A stretch of 64,000 nt of DNA from Billgrantia saliphila (GTDB lineage Bacteria > Pseudomonadota > Gammaproteobacteria > Pseudomonadales > Halomonadaceae). The notes beneath the pieces were generated by a model that ran no database searches, had not been told where the DNA came from, and saw only the letters and a list, made by a program, of their open reading frames with translations. Shown here one piece after another: positions 9,784 through 19,941 of the stretch. Within the stretch, counting starts at the first letter, position 1. Each line of letters starts with the position of its first letter. The position numbers and the translations under genes were made by a program. The stretch lies in NCBI RefSeq assembly GCF_002930105.1, contig NZ_PJRN01000002.1:186001-250000 (forward strand). Direction: 5' to 3'.

Positions 9784-11628
9784 TCAGTCGAGCTTGGAGA
9801 GGTCGCGCACTGCCCCCTTGTCGGCGGAAGTGGCCAGCAGCGCATAGGCCTTGAGCGCCGCCGAGACCTTGCGCACACGTTGAATGCTCGGCTTCCAGGC
9901 ATCGGCGCCCTTGGCTTCCATCGCCTCGCGCCGGCGCGCCAACTCGTCGTCGGAGAGCAGCACGTCGATACGCCGGTTGGGAATGTCGATACGAATGACA
10001 TCACCGGTCTCGACCAGGCCAATGGCACCGCCCGCTGCCGCCTCGGGCGACACGTGGCCGATGGAGAGCCCCGAGGTACCGCCGGAGAAGCGGCCGTCGG
10101 TGAGCAGCGCGCACGCCTTGCCCAGGCCCTTCGACTTGAGGTAGGAAGTGGGATAGAGCATCTCCTGCATGCCCGGCCCACCCTTCGGCCCTTCATAGCG
10201 GATGACGACGACGTCGCCCTCCCTCACCTGGCCGCCAAGAATGTGCTCGACCGCCTGGTCCTGGGACTCGACCACATGGGCCGCCCCCTCGAAGACCAGA
10301 ATCGAATCGTCGACCCCGGCGGTCTTGACCACGCAGCCATCCAAGGCGATGTTGCCGCGCAGGACGGCCAGACCGCCCTCCCGGGAGAAGGCGTGCTCGA
10401 GATCGCGGATGCAGCCGCTGGCACGGTCGCCGTCGAGGCTCGGCCAGCGTGCGCTCTGGGAGAAAGCCACCTGGGTGGGAACGCCGCCGGGGCCCGCCCG
10501 GTAGAACTCCACGACCTCGGGGCTGGGGTTCCTCATGATATCCCACTCGTCCAGCGCGTCCTTGAGGGTATCGCCGTACACCGTCGGTACGCGGGTATCG
10601 AGCACACCGGCCCGGTCAAGCTCGCCGAGGATCGCCATGATGCCACCGGCACGATGAACGTCCTCGATGTGGTATTTCTGTGTGTTGGGCGCCACCTTGC
10701 ACAGCTGCGGCACTTCCCGTGACAGACGGTCGATGTCGGTCATGGTGAAGTCGAGCTCGGCCTCCTGGGCGGCGGCCAGCAGGTGCAGGATGGTATTGGT
10801 CGAGCCCCCCATGGCGATGTCCAGCGTCATGGCGTTCTTGAACGCGGCGAGCGAGCCGATGGCACGCGGCAACAGATGGGCCTCCTCGCCCTCGTAGTAG
10901 CGCTTGGCCAGCTCGACGATGCGATGGCCGGCGGTCTCGAACAGCCGGCGGCGGTCGGCATGGGTCGCCACCACGGTACCGTTGCCCGGCAGCGCCAGGC
11001 CCAGTGCCTCGGTCAGACAGTTCATGGAGTTGGCGGTGAACATGCCGGAGCAGCTGCCGCAAGTGGGGCAGGCGCTGCGTTCGACCTCGGCCAGCAACTC
11101 GTCGTCGACGCTGTCGTCGGCGGCCATCACCATGGCATCGACCAGGTCGAGGCCGTGATCGAGCAGCTTGGTCTTGCCGGCTTCCATAGGGCCGCCGGAA
11201 ACGAAGATGGCGGGAATGTTGAGGCGCATGGCGGCCATCAGCATTCCGGGCGTGATCTTGTCGCAGTTGGAGATGCATACCAGAGCGTCGGCGCAGTGGG
11301 CGTTGACCATGTACTCGACGCTATCGGCGATGATGTCGCGGCTCGGCAAGGAGTAGAGCATGCCGTCGTGGCCCATGGCGATGCCATCGTCCACGGCGAT
11401 GGTATTGAACTCCTTGGCCACCCCACCGGCTTTCTCGATCTCACGCGCCACCAGCTGGCCCATGTCCTTGAGATGCACGTGACCGGGCACGAACTGGGTA
11501 AAGGAATTGGCCACGGCGACGATCGGCTTGTGGAAGTCGTCGTCCTTCATGCCGGTGGCACGCCACAGGGCGCGGGCCCCGGCCATGTTGCGGCCGGCGG
11601 TGGTGGTGCGGGAGCGATATTCGGGCAT
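9784..11628 (-). CDS. ilvD: Dihydroxy-acid dehydratase
   Basis: Iron-sulfur enzyme of valine, leucine and isoleucine synthesis; converts 2,3-dihydroxy-isovalerate and its methyl homologue to the 2-keto acids. 614 aa, the long IlvD form. Cluster ligands are in CISNCDK (C122) and CPTCGSC (C193), and [21 protein letters not shown] is typical. It is distinguished from the related 6-phosphogluconate dehydratase (edd) at 52.5 kb by these motifs and length. It stands alone rather than in an ilvGMEDA operon. Confidence 0.97.
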   Translation of the reverse strand: MPEYRSRTTTAGRNMAGARALWRATGMKDDDFHKPIVAVANSFTQFVPGHVHLKDMGQLVAREIEKAGGVAKEFNTIAVDDGIAMGHDGMLYSLPSRDIIADSVEYMVNAHCADALVCISNCDKITPGMLMAAMRLNIPAIFVSGGPMEAGKTKLLDHGLDLVDAMVMAADDSVDDELLAEVERSACPTCGSCSGMFTANSMNCLTEALGLALPGNGTVVATHADRRRLFETAGHRIVELAKRYYEGEEAHLLPRAIGSLAAFKNAMTLDIAMGGSTNTILHLLAAAQEAELDFTMTDIDRLSREVPQLCKVAPNTQKYHIEDVHRAGGIMAILGELDRAGVLDTRVPTVYGDTLKDALDEWDIMRNPSPEVVEFYRAGPGGVPTQVAFSQSARWPSLDGDRASGCIRDLEHAFSREGGLAVLRGNIALDGCVVKTAGVDDSILVFEGAAHVVESQDQAVEHILGGQVREGDVVVIRYEGPKGGPGMQEMLYPTSYLKSKGLGKACALLTDGRFSGGTSGLSIGHVSPEAAAGGAIGLVETGDVIRIDIPNRRIDVLLSDDELARRREAMEAKGADAWKPSIQRVRKVSAALKAYALLATSADKGAVRDLSKLD

Positions 11629-11762
11629 GGTGTCCTCTTTTTTTTGCGCTGGTGCGCTATACGATTCGCGCCGTCTCGGGCCGCCCTTGGGCAGCGACGG
11701 TCTCGGTGTCCAGACTGTCCGTTGATTCTGTCACGCGACCGGCCGTCAGGCTAGTGAGCCGG

Positions 11763-12308
11763 TCACAGCACCAACGGGTTGTCAGCGGGAAGCGGCTGAG
11801 TGCCATAGAGCACCCAGACGTCCAGCGCCGGCCCCAGGTCCTCGATCAGGCGCAGCTTGTCGGGGTGCTGCTCCAGCGCCTGGCGAGCACAGATACCCGC
11901 CTCGAAGCGGCCTGCCAGCAGCCCCTCGGCCACCGCCACGGTAGTAGGAGCCTCGATCTCCTCGGCGAACCCCGTGAGGTCGGTGTAGTAGCGGGTGGCC
12001 GGCTGCCGTGCTACCTGGCGAGGTTCGGCGATCTCGCGCCGCGCCAGTAGCGCCAGCGGATGGCTACCGGCGATGAAGGCGTCCACCGGAAAGGCGCGAT
12101 GCATGTAGCGGCCCACGCAATCGGCATGGCTGAAGTGGGCCGTGCACTGCAGGACCCGTTCCACCTCCCCCGCTACCAGCGCTGCGAACGCCGTGGGAAA
12201 ATCGTCGAACAGCCTCGCTTCGGCAGCGGCGGGACCGCGAGCCTCGAGGTATCGGCGCAGCACCAGCGCGTGATTGCTTCCCTCGGGCCCCAGCGTGGCA
12301 ATGATCAT
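11763..12308 (-). CDS. Prephenate dehydratase-like (BacA-like) single-domain protein
   Basis: 181 aa, no signal peptide. It opens with ATLGPEGSNHALVLRRYL, like the GPxGT start of prephenate dehydratase, and has a TRYY segment where the catalytic NxTRF of true dehydratases would fall. No ACT regulatory domain follows. Size and divergence resemble the BacA prephenate decarboxylase group more than PheA. ATG 12308 has GGAGGAGAACGAG upstream. It begins 24 bp after the TRAP permease stop, so it is the third gene of the TAXI transporter operon. The fold is confident to moderate; the substrate is unknown. Confidence 0.6.
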   Translation of the reverse strand: MIIATLGPEGSNHALVLRRYLEARGPAAAEARLFDDFPTAFAALVAGEVERVLQCTAHFSHADCVGRYMHRAFPVDAFIAGSHPLALLARREIAEPRQVARQPATRYYTDLTGFAEEIEAPTTVAVAEGLLAGRFEAGICARQALEQHPDKLRLIEDLGPALDVWVLYGTQPLPADNPLVL

Positions 12309-12332
12309 CTCGTTCTCCTCCGGCCTTGCGGC

Positions 12333-14144
12333 TCATAGCAAAAAGATCACCAGTGTTCCGGCGATGACCAGCGCGACCCGCAGCCACGCCGCACGCCGCG
12401 CAATCACACCGAAGGAGATCGCCGCCAGGCCCGCACCGACCTTCAACATGTCGATGATGGCGGCAACGGGGTCGTAGGCCAGGCGAATGATGTCCGGATT
12501 GGCGATCATGGCCAGCGGTATGATGTAGAGCCCGATGCCCAGCGCCATGGCCTTGATCGCCACCTTGAGCCAGTTCTCCCCCACCATGCCGGCGGCGATG
12601 AAGACCCCGCCGCACACCGGCGGCGTGATGGTCGAGAGCAGCGCGAACCAGAACACGAACAGGTGCGCCAGCAGCGGCTCGAGCCCCAGCGCGGTGAGCG
12701 CCGGGCCCGCCACCGAGACGCAGATCACATAGGCGGCGGTGGTCGGCACCTCCATGCCCAGCACCAGGCAGGCAAGCGCAGTGAACAGCAGCGCCGGCCA
12801 CAGCATTTCTCCTGAAAGCGAAAGGATGGCGGAGGTGATCTTGACGCCGAGTCCCGTCATCGACAGTACGCCGATCACCAGCGAAGCGCAGATGATGATC
12901 GCCCCGATCACCGCCACCTGGCGGCCCGCGATAACCATCGCCTCGCCCATGCGCATGGCGAAGCCGCGCAGCGAGAAGCGCAGGCGCACATCGAAGCACA
13001 GCAGCAACATGCCGGCGAAGATGGCGACGCTCGCTGCGTACTGGGGCGTGACGCCGCCGAGAAAGATGCGCTCGAGCAGCAGCACGAAGGGTACGGCGAA
13101 GAACAGCGAGGTGATCAGCACCTCCTTGCCGCTGGGTTGTTCGCTCGCGGCCATCGGCCGCAGGTCATGTCGCGTGGCAAAGGCGTCGATACCCATCCAC
13201 ACGGTAGCGAAGTAAAGGATCGCCGGCAGTGTCGCCGCCGCCATGATCTGGGTGTAAGGCGTGCCGGTGAGCTCCACCATGACGAAGGCCCCTGCCCCCA
13301 TCAGTGGCGGCATGATCTGCCCGCCCGACGAGGCCACTGCCTCCACGCCGCCGGCCAAGGCGCGCGGATAGCCCAGCCGAACCATGGAGGGAATCGTGAC
13401 CGCCCCGGTGGACGCCACGTTGGCCGAGGCGGAGCCCGAAATCGAACCCATCAGGGCGGATGAGATCACCGAGACCTTGGCCGCCCCGCCAGTCAGCCGT
13501 CCGGCGACGGCGCTGGCCATGTTCATGAAGCCGCGCCCCGCCTCACCGGCGTTGAGCACTGCGCCGAAGATGACGAAGATCGCCACCACCCCGACGCTGA
13601 CCCCGGTCAGCTTGCCCCACAGTCCGCCCTCGGCGATGGTCAGCGTGCCGACGAAGCTCGGCAGTGGCAGCCCCGGATGGCCGAACTGCCCGGGTATCAG
13701 ATCGCCAAACAGCCCATAGAGCAGCGCTGCAAGCGCCACCAGCGGCAGCGGCCAGCCGATCGCTCGGCGCGCCGTCTCCAGCGCCAATACGATCAAGAAG
13801 CCACCGACCAGCATCTGGAAGGCGGTGTCGATGAAACCGTACTGGTTCGACAGCGCCTCCTCGTTGAGCACGATGTAGGCGCAGGCGGCAAGGCCGAGCA
13901 GCGTCAGCCCCCAGCCGCTCCACTGCTCGTAGCGTGACCGCGCGGCGTGGATCAGTATCCACGGCAACGCCAGCGCCATGTGGATCGGCCGGCTCACCAG
14001 GGCCGGCGCCAGGCCGTAGAAGATCAGCCCCAGATGAAACGCCACGGTGATGGCACCCAGGCCCACCCAGAGGGGCTGCAGTCGCACCGAAACGCCGCCG
14101 GCGACCGCGGCGGCCGCCGGCGAGGAACAACGGGTCGATGACAT
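12333..14144 (-). CDS. TRAP transporter fused permease (TAXI type, DctQM fusion)
   Basis: 603-aa inner-membrane protein with about 16 or more hydrophobic helices. The first third corresponds to the small DctQ-like subunit and the rest to the DctM-like channel, with GSISGSASANVASTGAVTIP and the VASSGGQIMPPLMGAGAF block characteristic of fused TAXI-TRAP permeases. It works with the periplasmic receptor encoded just upstream (14208-15185). A strong hairpin in the 63-bp gap between them may lower permease expression relative to receptor. Confidence 0.95.
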   Translation of the reverse strand: MSSTRCSSPAAAAVAGGVSVRLQPLWVGLGAITVAFHLGLIFYGLAPALVSRPIHMALALPWILIHAARSRYEQWSGWGLTLLGLAACAYIVLNEEALSNQYGFIDTAFQMLVGGFLIVLALETARRAIGWPLPLVALAALLYGLFGDLIPGQFGHPGLPLPSFVGTLTIAEGGLWGKLTGVSVGVVAIFVIFGAVLNAGEAGRGFMNMASAVAGRLTGGAAKVSVISSALMGSISGSASANVASTGAVTIPSMVRLGYPRALAGGVEAVASSGGQIMPPLMGAGAFVMVELTGTPYTQIMAAATLPAILYFATVWMGIDAFATRHDLRPMAASEQPSGKEVLITSLFFAVPFVLLLERIFLGGVTPQYAASVAIFAGMLLLCFDVRLRFSLRGFAMRMGEAMVIAGRQVAVIGAIIICASLVIGVLSMTGLGVKITSAILSLSGEMLWPALLFTALACLVLGMEVPTTAAYVICVSVAGPALTALGLEPLLAHLFVFWFALLSTITPPVCGGVFIAAGMVGENWLKVAIKAMALGIGLYIIPLAMIANPDIIRLAYDPVAAIIDMLKVGAGLAAISFGVIARRAAWLRVALVIAGTLVIFLL

Positions 14145-14164
14145 AGACGATCCAGTCTGTCGGC

Positions 14165-14200
14165 CCGGGCCGTATCGGTGGGAGTACCGACCCGGCCCGG
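14165..14200 (-). promoter_or_regulatory. Intercistronic stem-loop between TAXI receptor and permease genes
   Basis: Inverted repeat CCGGGCCG / CGGCCCGG enclosing a second stem TCGGT / ACCGA around a 6-nt loop. Such stems after binding-protein genes commonly protect the upstream mRNA or attenuate downstream genes; that role is inferred here. Confidence 0.5.
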
Positions 14201-14207
14201 TGATTGG

Positions 14208-15185
14208 TTAACGCAACTCGTCGGGAATTTCGATGCTGACTTCGTCGTAGTAGCGTACGGCGCCCGGATGCAGCGATCCGGCGATATTGCCGATCATGTC
14301 GTGGGTGATACTACCCCACCAGGGTGACTCCTCGGCCATGGCCTCGCGCCGCTCCCAGAAGGTTTTGGTCAGGGTATAGGCGGTCTCGTCGTCCATCCCG
14401 GTGGTGGTATAGGCGATCACCGGCAGCGAAGTGGTCTGGACATCCTCGTCGACGCCGGCGTAGGTCCCCCCCGGTATGGTCTGACGTGTCGCCCCGGTCT
14501 GCTCGATCTGTTCGTCGGTGAAACTGACCAGGCTGATCGGCATGCTGGCCGCGGTCTCGATCACGTTGGGCGTGGGAAATGAACTCGCCGTGACGAAGGC
14601 GTCGATCTGGCCGTTCTTCAGTGCATCGGGGCCACTGCCGATCTCGGCGTTGGCCACCTCCACCTTGTCCTGCATGTCGAACAGTTCCAGATAGCGCTCG
14701 GCCTCTCGGGCACCGAAGGTGCCGCGACCGATCAGGATCTCCTTGCCCTCGAGTTCCTCCAGGCCGATCACGCCCGCGTCATCGGCCACCACGAAATGCA
14801 TGGTAATGGCGGGAATGGGGAACAGACCGCGGATCTCCTCGAAACGCGGGTGTTGACGCTCGGCGAAGGGACCCTCGCCCTCCAGCGCCCGCGTCACCAG
14901 CCCGGGCGGCGTAGTGAAGACGTAGTTGCCCTGGCGCGCCATTACCTCCATGACGTTCTGCACCGAACCCTGGCTCTCTTCCAGCGTCACGACGATCTCG
15001 CCGTCGGTCCCCTTGCGGATCGCCTCCGACAGTTCGACCCCCATCTGGTAGTAGGCGGTGCCCGCCGAGGCGGATTTGTAGGTAACTCGAGTCTCGGCCT
15101 GGGCCGACAGAGCGGCGGCGCCCACCAGTACGGCAGTGGCCGATGCCAGAAGCGTGCGAGCGAGGAAATGCGTGCGGTAAGGCAT
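14208..15185 (-). CDS. TAXI-family TRAP transporter solute receptor
   Basis: Periplasmic binding protein, 325 aa, with a signal peptide ending near LSAQA (about residue 30). The mature part follows the TAXI pattern: TYKSASAGTAYYQMGVELSEAI near the N-terminus and ILIGRGTFGAREAERYLELF in the middle. It captures the substrate for the fused permease encoded next. Characterised TAXI substrates are mainly glutamate/2-oxoglutarate-like acids, but most members are unassigned. First gene of a minus-strand operon; its promoter lies in 15186-15301, shared with the divergent SDR. Confidence 0.93.
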   Translation of the reverse strand: MPYRTHFLARTLLASATAVLVGAAALSAQAETRVTYKSASAGTAYYQMGVELSEAIRKGTDGEIVVTLEESQGSVQNVMEVMARQGNYVFTTPPGLVTRALEGEGPFAERQHPRFEEIRGLFPIPAITMHFVVADDAGVIGLEELEGKEILIGRGTFGAREAERYLELFDMQDKVEVANAEIGSGPDALKNGQIDAFVTASSFPTPNVIETAASMPISLVSFTDEQIEQTGATRQTIPGGTYAGVDEDVQTTSLPVIAYTTTGMDDETAYTLTKTFWERREAMAEESPWWGSITHDMIGNIAGSLHPGAVRYYDEVSIEIPDELR

Positions 15186-15278
15186 GTGTCTCTCCGTTCA
15201 TGTCCAGCATCGCTGAGCGATGATCTTGTTATCGTGATGTCATGCAATGGCGTAGCAGTGAAACGTTCTGCAATCACA

Positions 15279-15284
15279 TATAAT
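15279..15284 (+). promoter_or_regulatory. Candidate -10 box of the SDR gene
   Basis: A perfect TATAAT lies 18 nt before the first ATG (15302). No good -35 is seen 16-18 bp upstream, so an activator may be needed. The predicted start site leaves a leader of only about 10-20 nt. Confidence 0.45.
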
Positions 15285-15307
15285 GCCGATTTTTCAGGTA
15301 AATGAGT

Positions 15308-16051
15308 ATGCGCAAAACAGCCATGCGAATCACGGCCGTCCTGGGAGGAGCCGGCGGAATCGGCCTTGCCGTCGCCGAGGCGCTGCTGGAGGCGGGCGAC
15401 TTCGTCTTCGTGCTCGATCTCGAAAAGGCGGAAGAGCGGGTAGCCCACTTGTTCGAGCGATGGCCCGGACGCTGCTGCTTCGTGGCTTGCGACATGGGCG
15501 ACGCCGAAGGCATCTCACGCGCCTTCGCCCGGATCGGGGCACATGGCGAGGGGCTCGACGCCTGTATCAATGCGGCCGGCGTGATCCGTCGCGGAAAGTT
15601 CGTCGACGTCTCACCCGACGAGCTCGGGGAGATGCTTGCGGTCAACGTCAACGGCGCCTATCAGGCGCTGCAGGCCGCCACGCGTCTGATGATCGGCGGG
15701 CACGGCGGTCGCCTGGTCGTCGTCGCATCGGCCCATGGCCTGCGCACCACCGCCGAGCGCACTGCCTACGCCATGTGCAAGGGGGCCATGCTGGCGCTGG
15801 CCCGTGCGCTGGCGGTGGAACTCGGCCCGCACGGCATTCTGGTCAATGCCGTGGCACCGGGGCCGGTCAGCGCCGGTATGCAGGACGCCGCGTCCGAGTC
15901 ACGCCGCCGGTGGCAGGCGGCCACCCCCCTCGGGCGGGTCGCCGAGGCCAGTGAGGTGGCCCGCGCGGTCACCTTCCTGGCTTCCGCCGACAATACGTTC
16001 ATTACCGGCGAAACCGTGGTCGTGGATGGTGGCGCCAGTGTCGCCATGTAG
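15308..16051 (+). CDS. Short-chain dehydrogenase/reductase (SDR)
   Basis: 247-aa classical SDR: nucleotide-binding GGAGGIG (about 13-19), NAAG at 88-91, catalytic S141, Y154 and K158 (YAMCK), and the C-terminal TFITGETVVVDGG. ATG 15308 is favoured over ATG 15302 because AGG at 15296-15298 is 9 nt away from the former and only 3 nt from the latter. It is divergent from the TAXI operon across 116 bp, so it may act on the imported substrate. BacC-, FabG- and dihydrodiol-dehydrogenase-like functions are all possible. Confidence 0.88.
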   Translation: MRKTAMRITAVLGGAGGIGLAVAEALLEAGDFVFVLDLEKAEERVAHLFERWPGRCCFVACDMGDAEGISRAFARIGAHGEGLDACINAAGVIRRGKFVDVSPDELGEMLAVNVNGAYQALQAATRLMIGGHGGRLVVVASAHGLRTTAERTAYAMCKGAMLALARALAVELGPHGILVNAVAPGPVSAGMQDAASESRRRWQAATPLGRVAEASEVARAVTFLASADNTFITGETVVVDGGASVAM

Positions 16052-16113
16052 CGCCCTGCGGAGATGGCTCCGCTGCCCCGAAAGGCAGCGAGATCAACCA
16101 TTGGCGGCAGGAC

Positions 16114-18552
16114 TCAAAGGTCGAAGGCGACCCGAGCCACATCGCGATAGCGCTTGGCGAAATGCGCCGTCATGCCCTCCCTGAGGAAGTCGGGCAGCTC
16201 TTCATAGTCGCGACGGTTGGCCTCCGGCAGAATCACCTCGAAGATTTTGCTGCGCCGCGCGGCGATGATCTTCTCGCGAATTCCGCCCACCGGCAGCACC
16301 TGCCCGGTCAGCGTCAACTCGCCGGTCATCGCCAGCGGCCGGTCGATGGCCTGGTGACGTGCCAGCGACAACAGCGCCGTGGTCATGGTCACGCCCGCCG
16401 AGGGGCCATCCTTGGGCGTGGCGCCCTCCGGCACGTGCAGATGCACGAAAGCGGAGTCGAAGAAATCGGTATCGACACCGTATTCGGCGAGATGCCCCAG
16501 CGTGTAGCTGTAGGCGATATTGGCCGACTCCTGCATCACTTCACCGAGCTTGCCGGTGAGCTTGAAGCCACGCGTCAGCGAGTGCACCTTACCCGCCTCG
16601 ATGGGCAGCGTGGCGCCACCCATGGCGGTCCAGGCCAACCCGGTGACCACTCCCTCGCCCTTGAGTACCTGCTCTTGGCGGAACAGTGGCGCGCCGAGGT
16701 ACTCCTCCAGGTTCTTGACCGAGATGCGCACCGACTCCTGATCGCCCTCGAGTAGCTTGACCGCCGACTTGCGCACGATGCTGTGCAGCTGCTTCTCGAG
16801 CTGGCGCACCCCGGCCTCGCGGGCATAACCCTCGATCACCTGGCGCAGCGCCGCATCGGTCAGATTGATGCGCTTCCTCGGGATCTTGTCGCGCTCGAGC
16901 AGCTTGGGCCAAAGGTGATGCTTGGCGATCGCCATCTTCTCCTCGGCGATATAGCCGGACAGACGGATCTGCTCCATGCGGTCGAGCAGCGGGCCGGGGA
17001 TGGTATCCAGCGCGTTGGCGGTGCACACGAACAGCACCTTGGAGAGATCCAGACGCACATCGAGATAGTGATCGAGGAAATCGACGTTCTGCTCGGGATC
17101 GAGCACCTCGAGCAGCGCCGAGGCGGGATCGCCCTGGAACGATTTGCCCAGCTTGTCGATCTCGTCGAGCATGATCACCGGATTCTCGACTTCCACTTCC
17201 TTGAGCGCCTGCACCAGCTTGCCCGGCATGGCGCCGATGTAGGTACGACGATGGCCCTTGATCTCGGCCTCGTCGCGCATGCCGCCCACCGAGAAGCGGT
17301 AGAACTCCCGCCCCAGCGCCTCGGCGATGGAGCGGCCGACAGAGGTCTTGCCCACCCCGGGCGGCCCCACCAGCAGCAGAATGGAGCCGCCGACGTCGCC
17401 CTTGAAGGTACCTTCGGCGAGAAACTCGATGATGCGTTCCTTGACGTCCTTGAGGCCGTCATGGTCGCGGTCCAGAATCGCGCGGGCATGCGCCAGGTCG
17501 AGCTGGTCCTCACTGCGCACGCCCCACGGCATGGAAGTCAACCAGTCGAGGTAGTTGCGAGTGGTGCCGTACTCCGGCGAACCGGTCTCGAGTACCGAAA
17601 GCTTGTCGAGTTCCTCCTCGATGCGGGTGAGCGTCTTGGGCGGCACCGTCAGCCCCTCGAGCCGATCGCGGAAAGTATCGACGTCGTTCTCGCGGTCATC
17701 CTTGGAGATGCCCAGCTCGCGCTGGATCACCTTGAGCTGTTCGCGCAGGAAGAATTCCCGCTGACGCTCCTGCATCTGCGCGTTGACCTGCTCGCTGATC
17801 TCGGTCTGCAACTGGGCGACGTCGATCTCCTTGCGCAGCAGCGGCAGCACCTTTTCCATGCGCGCCTGGACCGGCATCGTCTCGAGCACGCTCTGAAGTT
17901 CGTGCCCCTTGGCCGAGGTGATCGCCGCGGCGAAATCGGTCAGCGGCCCCGGCTCGTGCGGACTGAAGCGATTGAGATAGTGCTTGAGCTCCTCGCCGTA
18001 GAGCGGGTTGATCGGCAGCAGTTCCTTGATACCGTTGATGATCGCCATGGCGTAGGCGCGAGTCTCGTCCTCGTCGGCCTTGACCGGCTCGCGCGGATAG
18101 CTGACTTCGACCAGGTAAGGCGGCTTTTTCGACAGCCAGCGCTGGATGCGGAAACGGCGCAGGCCCTGGGCGATGAATTGCAGCTGCTGGTCCTCGCCTT
18201 GCAGCTTGTGCACCTTCACCGCCGTGCCGATCTCCGGAAAGTGCTCATGACCGAGCTCATCCACCGAAGCGTCGCCGACGAAGGCCACGCCCAGGGTATG
18301 ATGCGGCGTGTTGCCGACCCGGCGGATGGTCTCCTCCCAGCGCTCGCGGTTGATCACCAGCGGCTGAACCTGAGCCGGGAAGAAGGGTCGGTTGTGGATC
18401 GGCAGCAGATAGATGCGCTCGGGCAGGTAATCGCTGGCCGGTACCACGGCATGGCTGGCCACTTCGTCGACCTCACCATCGGAGCCCAGCGCCTCGTTCG
18501 CCTCCCCTTTCGCCTGCTGCCAGTTCCGTTCGTCCTGATCATGTTCGCTCAT
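16114..18552 (-). CDS. lon: ATP-dependent Lon protease, probably the second (AsrA-like) Lon
   Basis: 812-aa AAA+ serine protease. Order: LAN substrate-binding domain (starts [22 protein letters not shown]), Walker A GPPGVGKT near 394-401, Walker B IMLDEIDK, and the protease domain with the S718/K761 dyad (43 residues apart, as in E. coli Lon). ATG 18552 has GAGG upstream; the frame is open further to 18627. It is not next to clpPX, and its N-terminal block resembles the Pseudomonas AsrA-type second Lon, so a house-keeping lon may exist elsewhere. That subtype call is inference. Confidence 0.93.
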   Translation of the reverse strand: MSEHDQDERNWQQAKGEANEALGSDGEVDEVASHAVVPASDYLPERIYLLPIHNRPFFPAQVQPLVINRERWEETIRRVGNTPHHTLGVAFVGDASVDELGHEHFPEIGTAVKVHKLQGEDQQLQFIAQGLRRFRIQRWLSKKPPYLVEVSYPREPVKADEDETRAYAMAIINGIKELLPINPLYGEELKHYLNRFSPHEPGPLTDFAAAITSAKGHELQSVLETMPVQARMEKVLPLLRKEIDVAQLQTEISEQVNAQMQERQREFFLREQLKVIQRELGISKDDRENDVDTFRDRLEGLTVPPKTLTRIEEELDKLSVLETGSPEYGTTRNYLDWLTSMPWGVRSEDQLDLAHARAILDRDHDGLKDVKERIIEFLAEGTFKGDVGGSILLLVGPPGVGKTSVGRSIAEALGREFYRFSVGGMRDEAEIKGHRRTYIGAMPGKLVQALKEVEVENPVIMLDEIDKLGKSFQGDPASALLEVLDPEQNVDFLDHYLDVRLDLSKVLFVCTANALDTIPGPLLDRMEQIRLSGYIAEEKMAIAKHHLWPKLLERDKIPRKRINLTDAALRQVIEGYAREAGVRQLEKQLHSIVRKSAVKLLEGDQESVRISVKNLEEYLGAPLFRQEQVLKGEGVVTGLAWTAMGGATLPIEAGKVHSLTRGFKLTGKLGEVMQESANIAYSYTLGHLAEYGVDTDFFDSAFVHLHVPEGATPKDGPSAGVTMTTALLSLARHQAIDRPLAMTGELTLTGQVLPVGGIREKIIAARRSKIFEVILPEANRRDYEELPDFLREGMTAHFAKRYRDVARVAFDL

Positions 18553-18649
18553 GAACACCTCGTCCTGAAGCTGAAAAGCCGAAAGCACACTGCCCTGTGG
18601 AATGTGGGCAGCATAGGCCAACTTCAAGTCGAGCCAACATTTTGTCGAC

Positions 18650-19888
18650 TCAGCGTGCCAGGTTGGGCAGCGGGCGCCCGTTGACCCTCACCTGGCCGCG
18701 CCCGATATCGACTTCCAGTGTGCGAGTGTCCAGCGGCAGGCCGAGCCACAGCGCCACCACCGTGGGCAGCTCATACCAGGTAAAGTCGCCGTCGATGCGA
18801 CGGCGCCAGCGCTCGCGCATGTCCGGTTCGTCGAGTTCGACCACGCTCAGCTCGTCGAGGCGACGCCCGTCGAAGAACAGCGAGCCATCGATGCGGGCCG
18901 AGAGACCCAGCATGGGACTGTCGAGTTCGAGACGCTGCAGATCGAGACGCGGCGAATCTCGTAGTATCCGCAGCAGCTGTGGCTCGATCGCGGCCAGCAG
19001 CGGCCGCTCTCCACCCCCATGCCGCCCGCCGGCGGCCAAGCGGCGCAAGCGCTTGATGGTGCTGCGGATGGCGTCGGCATTGAGCCGCGACAGCTCCGCC
19101 TCGAGCTGACCGGTGAGCAGCACCTGCTCGGCGGTGTGGATATCGCCCAGGTCCAGCGAGAGCTGCATCCTGAGCTCCTGGTCGTCGAGCGCAATGCGGT
19201 TGGCCAGCTGCACGGTACCGCCATCGAGTTCGAGTTGTGGCTGTTGCCAGTTGAACGAGGCGATCTCCAGGCGATCCTCCTGCGTGAAGGAGTGGGCGCC
19301 TTCGGTGTAGGCATACTGGCTGTTGAGAACGGAGGGGCCGATCTCCAACCGGGCCGCCCCGTCGCTCAGCACCCAGCGCTTGAGTTGAGCGCGCAGACGC
19401 CAATTGCCACGTTCGCCGCTGAAGCGCAGCCGACCGCCATCGAAGGACAGTTCACGCTCTTGCTGGGTGATGCGCAGCGGGGCGAGTTCGAGGCCGCCTT
19501 CCAGGGTACCGGTCAGGGTGCGGTAGCTGGCTTCCCAGCGGGGCGGAGGAGACGCCAGCGAATCGCCGAAAAGATCGGCGGCTTCCGGGCCGTACTGCAG
19601 CGACGCCTCGCCGTCGAGGTGAGTGCTGAGCACGCCGTGCCTGGCGCGGTAGGTCAATTCCAACTGCCAACTGTCGCCCAACAGCGGCGCCAGGCGGATA
19701 CGGCCGGTCGACTGCCACCAGCCCCGATCGACATCCACGCGTTCAACGTCGAGCTCCCCTCGCGCCTCCAGATCGGTAAGAGTGCGCGCCATCTCGCGTT
19801 CGAAGAGCCAGCTCGAGGCCGCCTGCGCGGCCAGCCACGCCAGCAGCAGCGCGACCAGCAGCGGGACGATGAGACGTTCCTTGCGCAT
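18650..19888 (-). CDS. DUF945 (YdgA) family envelope protein
   Basis: 412 aa with an N-terminal membrane anchor (IVPLLVALLLAWLAAQAASSWLFE) and a long, beta-rich, probably periplasmic body with no enzymatic motif. Pattern and length agree with DUF945/YdgA. It lies 97 bp upstream of lon on the same strand. The family has structural resemblance to bridge-like lipid-transfer proteins, but I cannot assign a role here. Confidence 0.75.
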   Translation of the reverse strand: MRKERLIVPLLVALLLAWLAAQAASSWLFEREMARTLTDLEARGELDVERVDVDRGWWQSTGRIRLAPLLGDSWQLELTYRARHGVLSTHLDGEASLQYGPEAADLFGDSLASPPPRWEASYRTLTGTLEGGLELAPLRITQQERELSFDGGRLRFSGERGNWRLRAQLKRWVLSDGAARLEIGPSVLNSQYAYTEGAHSFTQEDRLEIASFNWQQPQLELDGGTVQLANRIALDDQELRMQLSLDLGDIHTAEQVLLTGQLEAELSRLNADAIRSTIKRLRRLAAGGRHGGGERPLLAAIEPQLLRILRDSPRLDLQRLELDSPMLGLSARIDGSLFFDGRRLDELSVVELDEPDMRERWRRRIDGDFTWYELPTVVALWLGLPLDTRTLEVDIGRGQVRVNGRPLPNLAR

Positions 19889-19941
19889 TGCTCCGCCCCC
19901 CTTGTCGTTTCCTTGACCCAGGCTCTATCCCACCGTATCCA

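Noticed and set aside
9160-11754. Long plus-strand open frames (520 and 323 codons) opposite the oxidoreductase and ilvD
   Set aside because: Shadows of confident minus-strand genes; no recognisable domains or SD.
12064-12999. 311-codon minus-strand frame spanning the PDT-like gene and the permease
   Set aside because: Alternative frame of two real genes; Arg/Ala/Gly-rich nonsense translation.
12333-16051. TAXI module as a recent horizontal island
   Set aside because: Codon use and GC look like the neighbours and there are no repeats, integrase or tRNA at the borders.
16783-18684. 633-codon plus-strand open frame opposite lon
   Set aside because: Antisense shadow in GC-rich DNA; composition is His/Gln/Arg/Leu-rich with no family motif, and lon is certain.
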